64,000 bases of DNA from Saccharospirillum sp039982735. GTDB taxonomy: Bacteria > Pseudomonadota > Gammaproteobacteria > Pseudomonadales > Natronospirillaceae. A model generated the notes under the pieces. It ran no database searches. It saw nothing but the letters and a program-made list of their open reading frames with translations, and was not told where the DNA came from. Position numbers and translations under genes: made by a program. The stretch lies in the NCBI RefSeq assembly GCF_039982735.1, contig NZ_JBDWXV010000022.1, positions 1-64,000 on the forward strand, written 5' to 3'. Within the stretch, counting starts at the first letter, position 1. Each line of letters starts with the position of its first letter. This document shows positions 35,072 through 42,158 of this stretch, piece after piece.

Positions 35072-36102
35072 TGTACCGTCCGGGTGCTATTGATCAGCTG
35101 GCCGATGGCACTTGCCAGCGCGTCAGAGCGATGCGGGTGGCGCAATGCCTGTAAAATCAGGCCCGACAAGCCGGGCTGCAAGGCGAGCCCCTGAACGACC
35201 CGGTTAAACCCGTCTGTATCGGCCAGTTCGGCCAGTCGGTCCAGTGCCACCAGCGCCAGGTCGGTATTGGCCAGCAGGCCGGGGTGCCGGCTGAGCACGG
35301 CCAGTACCACATCCAGTTCGTCGCTAAAGTGGTTCAGCGAGTCGCTGACGAAGGCGTCTACCAGGCCTGTGGCAGGGCTTTGAGACAGGGCGCGCAGCGA
35401 CGCGACACGTGTGGCGACGTCCTGATGCTCGTGTCCCAGTTCGATAATGCGTTCAGTCAGGGCGACGCCCGGTTTGTGGTGTTCGAGGGCGTTCAGCACC
35501 TGGTGGCGTGCGAAGTCGGGTATCTCGGGCAATTGGCGGGTGAGTGCTTGCTCATCGGCGGGGCTTCTCCGCTCCAGCACGTCGAACAGGCCTTGCAGGC
35601 CAATATTGGCCCAGTCTTCCGACGCGCCCTCCATTGTCAGCAGTCGTTGGGCATCGGTGTAAAAGGCACTGGGTGGCGCGCCCAGAATGCGGCTGGCACG
35701 GGCGTGCAGTGCGGCCATTTTGTTGTCCGGAGGCGTAAACTGATAGGGGTGGTCGGTCAGCAGGCGCTGGCGCTCTTTGGGGTCAGCCGTAGCGAGCGAG
35801 CGGTACAGCCGGTCAAGAACATCCGTCATGACGGCGGCGGGCATCCCACCTTGTTCGTCCAGTGGCAGTTTCATAAACCAGATGCTGTGTTGCTCGCGCT
35901 GCTCGGGGTTCCACAGCAGCAGTATCAGCCAGGCATGACTCAGATGCGGGTAGGGGTAGGGCTGCCCCTGGTCGAACCGGGCAAACTGGTCCTTGCTGAG
36001 GTTGCGTAGCTGACTGCCCAGATCAAAGGCCCGGTAACGGGCGCCGCTACGCTCGAGAAAATCAACAAGTCCGGGTGTGGTCTGGGTATTTGAGGTGCTC
36101 AT
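35068..36102 (-). CDS. DUF3549 family protein
   Basis: The 344-residue protein is of the DUF3549 type found in Pseudomonas and relatives. It begins LVDFLERSGARYRAFDLG and has PYPHLSHAWLILLLW near residue 50. The C-terminal two thirds look like helical repeats (alternating short Leu/Ala helices, for example VATRVASLRALSQSP). No signal peptide or membrane segment is seen. The function is unknown; the coupled ychJ gene is equally uncharacterised. Confidence 0.83.
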   Translation of the reverse strand: MSTSNTQTTPGLVDFLERSGARYRAFDLGSQLRNLSKDQFARFDQGQPYPYPHLSHAWLILLLWNPEQREQHSIWFMKLPLDEQGGMPAAVMTDVLDRLYRSLATADPKERQRLLTDHPYQFTPPDNKMAALHARASRILGAPPSAFYTDAQRLLTMEGASEDWANIGLQGLFDVLERRSPADEQALTRQLPEIPDFARHQVLNALEHHKPGVALTERIIELGHEHQDVATRVASLRALSQSPATGLVDAFVSDSLNHFSDELDVVLAVLSRHPGLLANTDLALVALDRLAELADTDGFNRVVQGLALQPGLSGLILQALRHPHRSDALASAIGQLINSTRTVQ

Positions 36103-36207
36103 GCAGCGGCTCTGGTATTGGTCATGGGTGGCGCAGTGTACCGGATATGAGTCTTCTTATTAATCCCGGAGGTTGAACCATTTGGTGGGCTTTTCTGCCT
36201 TGAGTTC

Positions 36208-36405
36208 GTGCTGACCACCGGGTATGCCTCTACGGGTGGTGCGACACATCGCTCGGCGTGAACCCGTCCATGGGGCCAAGGCTTCGGGATATGAATCCCT
36301 TCCATGGGATTCACCCTTTGGGCTCGCTTCGCTCGTTCTAAAACGCTCCAGGCGTTTTAGTCCATGCCTCAGACTTCCCGGCGAGGCATACCCGGTGGCC
36401 AGCAC
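36208..36405. repeat. Structured intergenic inverted repeat (element B)
   Basis: A 23-bp arm at 36208-36230 (containing CCACCGGGTATGCCTC) and its complement at 36383-36405 differ at one position. Two nested perfect hairpins lie inside: GAATCCC/GGGATTC (36293-36312) and CTAAAACGC/GCGTTTTAG (36338-36360). The element fills most of the 432-base gap between DUF3549 and yqcC; the rest (36406-36534) holds nothing recognised apart from the yqcC ribosome site. Confidence 0.8.
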
Positions 36406-36534
36406 TCGGATTGTTGCCCTTTTGTTACTAAATGCTGCTCAGGTTTTAGTGATGCTTTGCTTCACCTGATCAGGCGTCTACACTGCGCGTTTTTTATTAA
36501 TCCGCCAGAGTTTCGCGGAACGGGAGGAAGGTTT

Positions 36535-36849
36535 TTGTCTGAATTGTCGACGCTGTTGGACGAACTGGAAACGGAGCTGAGAGAGCAGGGTTTCTGGAGT
36601 GATGTACCGCCGTCGCCCGAGGCGCTGGCAAGTGCCCAGCCGTTTGCGGTGGATACGCTAACCTTGCCGGAATGGCTACAGTGGATTTATTTGCAGCGCT
36701 TGCGTGCGTTGATTGAGGCTGATTTGCCGCTGCCTACGGGAGCGCAGGTAAGGCCTTATGCGGAAGAGGCGCTGAAGTTTGAGAAGCGATCGACTCAGCA
36801 GTTACTGGTGATTATTGACCGGATTGATGGCTGTCTGGGCAAGCCCTGA
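36535..36849 (+). CDS. yqcC: YqcC family protein (DUF446)
   Basis: The 104-residue protein matches YqcC: a helical N-terminus (LLDELETELREQGFW), the QPFAVDTLTLPEWLQWIYLQRL core and a closing helix. In E. coli yqcC neighbours truC; here that gene is absent, and the function is unknown. The start was set at TTG 36535 because GGGAGGAAGG lies just upstream and the family N-terminus begins there. The longer frame from 36364 would translate the inverted repeat. Confidence 0.85.
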   Translation: MSELSTLLDELETELREQGFWSDVPPSPEALASAQPFAVDTLTLPEWLQWIYLQRLRALIEADLPLPTGAQVRPYAEEALKFEKRSTQQLLVIIDRIDGCLGKP

Positions 36850-36853
36850 TATC

Positions 36854-36878
36854 AAAAAAGGTGGCCGAAGCCACCTTT
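36854..36878 (-). terminator. Rho-independent terminator after sodB
   Basis: AAAGGTGGC/GCCACCTTT forms a 9-bp stem with loop CGAA; six A residues on the plus strand give a T-run on the minus strand. It may also weakly stop yqcC transcription. Confidence 0.8.
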
Positions 36879-36931
36879 CAGGGCCCGTACCCGCAAGGCG
36901 GGCCGGGGAGGACGGTTCGCTGAACGTCGCC

Positions 36932-37513
36932 TTATTTGGCGAAGTTTTCTGCTGCGAAGTCCCAGTTTGCCAGTTTCCAGAACGCTTCCAGGTATTTGGG
37001 GCGCAGGTTACGGTAGTCGATGTAGTAGGCGTGTTCCCACAGGTCGACGGTGATGATCGGCGTCTGGCCTTCGGTGATGGGGGTGCCGGCGTTGCTGGTG
37101 TTAACGATTTCCAGTGAGCCATCGCTGTTCTTGACCAGCCAGGTCCAGCTTGAACCGAAGTTGTTGACGGCTTTTTCGTCAAATTCCTTCTGGAAGGCTT
37201 CGAATGAACCCCATTTGGCATTGATGGCTTCACCCAGGGCGCCAGTAGGAGCACCACCGCCATTCGGGCTCAGGCTGTGCCAGTAGAAGGTGTGGTTCCA
37301 GATTTGAGCGGAGTTGTTGAACACGCCGCCGGAGGAGGACTTGATGATGTCTTCCAGGCTCTTGCCTTCAAACTCGGTGCCCGGAATCAGGCCATTCAGC
37401 TTGGTCACATAGGTGTTGTGATGCTTGCCGTGGTGGTATTCCAGGGTTTCCTGGGAAATATGGGGTTCAAGTGCGTTGATGGCGTACGGCAGTTCTGGCA
37501 GTTCAAAAGCCAT
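36932..37513 (-). CDS. sodB: Superoxide dismutase [Fe]
   Basis: The 193-residue enzyme dismutates superoxide in the cytoplasm. Metal ligands are present: His in ETLEYHHGKHHNTYV, His in WNHTFYWHSL, and Asp plus His in DLWEHAYYIDY. The length and the FNNSAQIWNHTFYW segment favour the iron type. The start at 37513 follows AGAGGGAGAACACC; an extension to 37552 is unlikely. Confidence 0.96.
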   Translation of the reverse strand: MAFELPELPYAINALEPHISQETLEYHHGKHHNTYVTKLNGLIPGTEFEGKSLEDIIKSSSGGVFNNSAQIWNHTFYWHSLSPNGGGAPTGALGEAINAKWGSFEAFQKEFDEKAVNNFGSSWTWLVKNSDGSLEIVNTSNAGTPITEGQTPIITVDLWEHAYYIDYRNLRPKYLEAFWKLANWDFAAENFAK

Positions 37514-37651
37514 GGTGTTCTCCCTCTGTCTTTTCGATGGGTGTATTAGCACGTTGTCATTCGTGACTGTACTATCTGGTCGGTTGGGGCCGGTTTCAAG
37601 TGCGACCGGGCGGCTATTTTAATGTGATTGGGCACAATTACCGAGCCTCTC

Positions 37652-37679
37652 TTGTTCATCGGGGGGCTGTCCCTATAAT
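37652..37679 (+). promoter_or_regulatory. Promoter of the coiled-coil/glpR-like pair
   Basis: TTGTTC (37652-37657), a 16-base spacer and a consensus TATAAT (37674-37679) lie 32 bases before the ATG of the next gene. Confidence 0.6.
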
Positions 37680-37711
37680 GACCCTACTTATTTAATACAC
37701 AGGTTGTTTCA

Positions 37712-38602
37712 ATGTCGGACTCCAAACCGGGCAGTGACCTGCCCAAAATGGTACCAGACCGTGATCAGATCCGCGGTCGTCAGTCGACGACCGCCTCGTC
37801 CACACCACGCAACACGGCGTCTGCGGGGCGTTCAGAGCCGTCAGCGCGCAGTGGTAGCGGCAATACGCCAACACTGCTGTGGGTGCTGGTTCTGGTGTTG
37901 TTTGCCATCAGCGCGGGTCTTGGGCTAATGGCCTACAGCCAGCAACAGACGCTGGCGATGTTTGATGAGCGGCTGCAACTGGCGGACGACCGCATCGTAT
38001 CGGTGCAGCGTTCAATGACCGAGACCGATGAATCGGTGGTGATGAATGAAACGGCCATTAACAATCAGTTTCGGGCCATCAAGGCTGAAACCGATATGCA
38101 GATGAGCGAAATTCGCAAACTCTGGGCGGTCGCCAATGAGCGCAACCGGGAGTGGATTGAAACCAATCAGCAGAATATTGCGCAACTGCAGTCCAGCGTA
38201 CAAACTCAGATTGAGGCGCGTGAACAGGCGCTCACAGCGCTATCCACCCGGCTAGAGGAGCAGGCGGCGGCCAATGGTTCCCAGTCGGAGTCGCTGGCTG
38301 CGTTGCAAACTGAACTGAACCAGACATCTGAAGCCTTTGGCGAGTTGCAGTCGAGCCTGGAGAACCTGAACCCGGCCAGTCTGGAAGAGCGATTGCTGTC
38401 GCTGACGCTGACACAGGAAAACCTGCTGGTCGAGCAGGGCACGGCGACCATGAACCAGCAGTTACTGCAAGATGAAGTCGATGAACTCAATGAGGTTCTG
38501 CGCTCTATCGACGCGGGCAGGCTGGAAGCCAATCGCCGGCTGGTCGCTGTCAGCGAGCGGGTGGATGCGCTGGAAGACCGTATGCCCGGGGGGGTGCAAT
38601 AA
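37712..38602 (+). CDS. Uncharacterised single-pass membrane protein with long coiled coil
   Basis: The 296-residue protein has a polar, Ser/Arg-rich cytoplasmic N-terminus (about 1-52), one membrane helix (about 54-75, TLLWVLVLVLFAISAGLGLM) and a periplasmic region that is almost entirely predicted coiled coil, with many Gln, Glu and Leu in heptads. No enzymatic motif is seen. A type II membrane topology is inferred. It is six bases from the GlpR-type regulator and probably cotranscribed with it. Similar proteins occur in marine gammaproteobacteria as hypotheticals. No function is proposed. Confidence 0.75.
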   Translation: MSDSKPGSDLPKMVPDRDQIRGRQSTTASSTPRNTASAGRSEPSARSGSGNTPTLLWVLVLVLFAISAGLGLMAYSQQQTLAMFDERLQLADDRIVSVQRSMTETDESVVMNETAINNQFRAIKAETDMQMSEIRKLWAVANERNREWIETNQQNIAQLQSSVQTQIEAREQALTALSTRLEEQAAANGSQSESLAALQTELNQTSEAFGELQSSLENLNPASLEERLLSLTLTQENLLVEQGTATMNQQLLQDEVDELNEVLRSIDAGRLEANRRLVAVSERVDALEDRMPGGVQ

Positions 38603-38608
38603 GCTCGC

Positions 38609-39397
38609 ATGACACTACGTGATGCCCGACTGGACAAACCGCTGAATCCAAGACAATCCGCTATAGTGCGGCGTGTTGAGAAAGAGGGTCATGCGACCAT
38701 CGACGATCTGGTCGAGGACTTTGGCGTAACGCCTCAGACGATCCGCCGGGATCTGACGTTACTGGAGGACAGCGGGTTCATCGTACGGTTTCATGGCGGA
38801 GCCAGCCCGGTTAATTCCACGGAGAACCTGCCGTATTTCGACCGGCAGATTCTGAATCAGTCTGCCAAGGACCGCATCGCACGCACACTGGCAGACCAGA
38901 TTCCGGACCATGCCAGCCTGTTCATCAACATTGGTACGACAACTGAGACCATCGCCCATGCCCTTATGCACCATAAGGGTCTGCAAATTGTGACCAACAA
39001 TCTGCACGTGGCGACGCTGATGAGCGGTAAGGAAGATTTTCGGGTCATTGTGGCCAGCGGTGAGGTGCGTGCCCGCGACGGCGGCATCGTCGGTGAGTCG
39101 ACACTGGATTTCATTCGCCAGTTCAAACTCGACTACGGCATCATCGGCATCAGTGGCATCGACGACGACGGTTCCCTGCTGGATTACGATTACCGGGAAG
39201 TCCGCGTTGCCCAGACCATTATCGAGCATAGCCGCCAGGTGTTACTGGCAGCCGACCACAGCAAGTTTGGTCGCCAGGCCATGGTTCGTCTGGGCAGCAT
39301 TGCCCAGGCCGATGCCTTTTACACCGACAGCCCACCCCCAAAAGTCTTCCAGGATCTGCTCACCGAGCATCAGGTCAGACTGTTTGTCTGCGACTAG
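38609..39397 (+). CDS. glpR: DeoR/GlpR family transcriptional regulator
   Basis: The 262-residue protein has an N-terminal DeoR winged helix (VEKEGHATIDDLVEDFGVTPQTIRRDL) and a C-terminal sugar-phosphate sensor domain. The phrases IGTTTETIAHAL and GISGIDDDGSLLDYDYREV match GlpR, the glycerol-3-phosphate repressor, more closely than other DeoR members. No glp genes are in the window, so the regulon is inferred from family resemblance. Confidence 0.85.
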   Translation: MTLRDARLDKPLNPRQSAIVRRVEKEGHATIDDLVEDFGVTPQTIRRDLTLLEDSGFIVRFHGGASPVNSTENLPYFDRQILNQSAKDRIARTLADQIPDHASLFINIGTTTETIAHALMHHKGLQIVTNNLHVATLMSGKEDFRVIVASGEVRARDGGIVGESTLDFIRQFKLDYGIIGISGIDDDGSLLDYDYREVRVAQTIIEHSRQVLLAADHSKFGRQAMVRLGSIAQADAFYTDSPPPKVFQDLLTEHQVRLFVCD

Positions 39398-39409
39398 TTA
39401 ACTCTTGGG

Positions 39410-39470
39410 GTATGCCTTTCTGCCTCGAGTCCGTACCACCTGCCGGATAGGCACACCCGGCAGCTGGTAC
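39410..39470. repeat. Intergenic inverted repeat (element C, short form)
   Basis: GTACCACCTGCCGG (39433-39446) and CCGGCAGCTGGTAC (39457-39470) form a 14-bp stem with one mismatch. The preceding TCTGCCTCGAGTCCGT closely matches TCTGCCTTGAGTTCGT just before element B, and GGCACACCCGG matches the arms of element A. Confidence 0.7.
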
Positions 39471-39504
39471 TCATCACTTGGTTGCGAATCTCAAGAATTC
39501 TCTC

Positions 39505-40536
39505 TCAATTATTGCTGTGTAATTCGCTGTTCAACTCAATCGCCGTTTTGTTCGACAGACATTCCACCCGCCCGGTTTCGGCATTACGCCAGAACAGCAA
39601 ATCAGACTGACCCGCCAGTTCCCGCGCTTTAACCGTTTTGACCAGCTGTTTCTTGTTGTCGAGCATGGCCACCTTGGTGCCAGCGGTGACATACAAGCCA
39701 GCTTCGACGGTGCAGCGATCACCCAGCGGGATGCCAATGCCGGAGTTCGCGCCGAGCAGGCAGTTCTTGCCCAATGAAATGACGACTTTACCGCCACCTG
39801 ACAGGGTGCCCATGATCGATGACCCGCCCCCGACGTCAGAGCCGTCCCCAACCATGACACCAGCGGTAATGCGCCCTTCGACCATGGATACCGCTTCGGT
39901 ACCGGCATTGAAGTTCACAAAGCCTTCGTGCATAACGGTGGTACCTTCACCTATGTGCGCGCCTAACCGGACCCGGCTGGTATCGGCAATGCGAATGCCT
40001 TTGGGCACGACGTAGTTGGTCATTTTCGGGAACTTGTCGACGCACTGCACATCCAGGGTACGGCCTGAAAGCCGGGCTTCCATTTGCCGGTCGGCGAGTT
40101 CTGGCAAGTCGATCGGGCCTTCGTTAGTCCATGCGATGTTGTGCAACAGGCCGAACAAACCGTCCAGTGAACAGCCGTGGGGTTTGATCAGGCGGTGCGA
40201 CAGCAGGTGCAGCTTCAGGTAGCCTTCGGCGACAGACACCGGTGCGGCATCAGATTCCAGTACGGTCAGTACGATAGTCTGGCGGCTGCTTTCTGCAGCG
40301 CGGCAGAACTGGGCGCTTTCGCGGTAGCCGGCTTTGTCGAAGCCATCAGCCAGGGGGCTCATCAGGGCGCTCTCGACCACCAGCGCTTCATTGCCGCCGT
40401 TGAGCTTGGCGACCTGGCTGAGCGTGGTGATCAGGTCGTCAGACGGGGCCAGAATCGGTTGGGGGTACCAGGCTTCGATGATCTTGCCGTCTTTGTTTCG
40501 GGTGGCGGTGCCGATCGCCACTGCAAAATAGCTCAT
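39505..40536 (-). CDS. dapD: Tetrahydrodipicolinate N-succinyltransferase (Pseudomonas type)
   Basis: The 343-residue enzyme transfers succinyl from succinyl-CoA in lysine/diaminopimelate synthesis. The C-terminal half is a left-handed beta helix of hexapeptide repeats (VRLGAHIGEGTTVMHEG, ISLGKNCLLGANSGIGIPLG). The long N-terminal domain (about 150 residues) distinguishes this group from the 270-residue E. coli DapD. GAGAGG precedes the ATG at 40536. It is grouped with dapC two genes upstream on the same strand. Confidence 0.93.
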   Translation of the reverse strand: MSYFAVAIGTATRNKDGKIIEAWYPQPILAPSDDLITTLSQVAKLNGGNEALVVESALMSPLADGFDKAGYRESAQFCRAAESSRQTIVLTVLESDAAPVSVAEGYLKLHLLSHRLIKPHGCSLDGLFGLLHNIAWTNEGPIDLPELADRQMEARLSGRTLDVQCVDKFPKMTNYVVPKGIRIADTSRVRLGAHIGEGTTVMHEGFVNFNAGTEAVSMVEGRITAGVMVGDGSDVGGGSSIMGTLSGGGKVVISLGKNCLLGANSGIGIPLGDRCTVEAGLYVTAGTKVAMLDNKKQLVKTVKARELAGQSDLLFWRNAETGRVECLSNKTAIELNSELHSNN

Positions 40537-40575
40537 GGGTTTTCCTCTCAATGTCGTTTTAGCGTTTTATAGGTG

Positions 40576-40929
40576 TCAGCGAGCCTGAGCGACCAGGCGT
40601 GTGAAGTGCGCTTCATCAAAACCCACACTCACAGAGCCCTGATAATCAACCAGTGGCCGTTTTATCAACGACGGGTTGGCGATCATCTGTTCGATGGCAC
40701 CGGCCTCGGTCAGGGTGTCGCGCTGTTCCTCCGGCAGTTTGCGCCAGGTCGTCCCGCGTTTGTTGACCAGTTGTTCCCAGTCGAGCTGAGTTAGCCAGGT
40801 GCGCAGCAGCGCTTCGTCCGGCGGGGTTTTCTTGTAGTCGATGAACTCAATCTCTAGCCGCTGGTCTGCAAACCAGGCCAGTGTCTTCTTGATGGTGTCG
40901 CAGTTGCGAATGCCGTAAATGCGGATCAT
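40576..40929 (-). CDS. ArsC/Spx family protein (YffB-like)
   Basis: The 117-residue thioredoxin-fold protein begins IRIYGIRNCDTIKKTLAWF, with a single Cys in the ArsC position, and carries the LVNKRGTTWRKL and NPSLIKRPLVD phrases of YffB. It lacks arsenate-reductase context; glutathione-dependent reductase activity is only inferred. Genes of this type often sit between dapC and dapD or dapE in pseudomonads, as here. The start at 40929 removes an upstream extension that overlaps dapC. Confidence 0.88.
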   Translation of the reverse strand: MIRIYGIRNCDTIKKTLAWFADQRLEIEFIDYKKTPPDEALLRTWLTQLDWEQLVNKRGTTWRKLPEEQRDTLTEAGAIEQMIANPSLIKRPLVDYQGSVSVGFDEAHFTRLVAQAR

Positions 40930-40970
40930 GGCGGTTCGGTTTCCTCTCGTGCAAGGGTGTGGTCTGCGAG

Positions 40971-42158
40971 TCAGAGCAGGCGGCGCAGGCGTTCGGCGGC
41001 GTCGATACAGGCATCCAGTTCGGCGACCAGAGCAATGCGAACGTGCCCATACCCCGGGGTTACGCCGTCGATGGTCCGGCACAGGTACTGACCCGGCAAG
41101 ACCCGGATGTTGGCTTGTTCCAGCCAGTCACAGGCAACCTGAGTGTCGTCGCGCTCCAGGTTGGGCCAGAGGTAGAAGCTGGCCTCGGGAATGCGCACCG
41201 GCATCTTATCGGACAGGATGTCGTGCAGCGCCTGGTACTTCTGGTTGTACAGCGCGCGATTGGCAGCAACGTGGCTTTCATCCTGCCAGGCAGCGATGGA
41301 AACCTGCTGGTGCGGCAGTGGCATGGCGCAGCCGTGATAGGTTCGGTAGCGCAGAAATTCGGCGATCAGGCGGGCATCGCCAGCCACGAAACCGCTGCGC
41401 AAGCCGGGCAGGTTGCTACGCTTGCTCAGGCTGTGAAAGACCAGGCAGTTGCGATAGTCGGTGTGACCCATGGCCGCTGCAGCCTGTAACAGCCCGGGCG
41501 GCGGGTTTGCTTCATCCCGGTACAGTTCGCTATAGCATTCATCGCTGATCAGCAGAACATCATGGTCGATGGCCTTGCGGATCAGGTGTTGCAACTGCGT
41601 GAGAGGTAAGGGCTGGCCAGAGGGGTTCCCCGGGGTGCACAGAAACAGCATCTGGCAGTTGTCCCAGTCGGCGTCGGTCAGGCCGCTGAAGTCGGGCAGG
41701 TAGTCGGTTTCGGCCAGGCACGGCAGGTAGCGCGGTTCTCCACCGGCCAGGTAGGTAGCGCCTTCGTAGATCTGGTAAAAGGGGTTTGGCATCCAAACGT
41801 CGCGTTTGGCGGAGCTGGCATCGAACAGGGCCTGCACCACCGAAAACAGCGCTTCGCGAGTGCCGGTGACCGGCAGTACGTTTTTGTCGGCGGTTAGACT
41901 GCCATCGGGCAATTGGAAGCGGCGCTGGCACCATTGGCTGATGGTTTCACGCAATGCTGGCAATCCGTTGGTGGCCGGGTATTGGGAAAAGCCCCCCAGG
42001 TTCTGGTTCAACACAGAGCTTAGAAACTCCGGCGCAGTGTGTTTGGGCTCGCCGATGGACCAGGCGACCTCGGGCAGACTGGCCGGTGTGATGTTGGCTG
42101 TCAGCTGTTTGAGTTTCTCGAAGGGGTACGGCATCAGCCGTGCCATTAACGGATTCAT
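40971..42158 (-). CDS. dapC: Succinyldiaminopimelate transaminase
   Basis: The 395-residue class I/II aminotransferase has the PLP-binding Lys246 in FHSLSKRSNLPGLRSG, the LCTPGNPSG loop and SDECYSELY. The MNPLMARLMPYPFEKLKQL start matches the dapC subgroup (TIGR03538 type), which makes N-succinyl-LL-diaminopimelate in the lysine pathway. Its ATG overlaps the glnD stop. A general aminotransferase is the alternative, but context with dapD supports DapC. Confidence 0.92.
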   Translation of the reverse strand: MNPLMARLMPYPFEKLKQLTANITPASLPEVAWSIGEPKHTAPEFLSSVLNQNLGGFSQYPATNGLPALRETISQWCQRRFQLPDGSLTADKNVLPVTGTREALFSVVQALFDASSAKRDVWMPNPFYQIYEGATYLAGGEPRYLPCLAETDYLPDFSGLTDADWDNCQMLFLCTPGNPSGQPLPLTQLQHLIRKAIDHDVLLISDECYSELYRDEANPPPGLLQAAAAMGHTDYRNCLVFHSLSKRSNLPGLRSGFVAGDARLIAEFLRYRTYHGCAMPLPHQQVSIAAWQDESHVAANRALYNQKYQALHDILSDKMPVRIPEASFYLWPNLERDDTQVACDWLEQANIRVLPGQYLCRTIDGVTPGYGHVRIALVAELDACIDAAERLRRLL

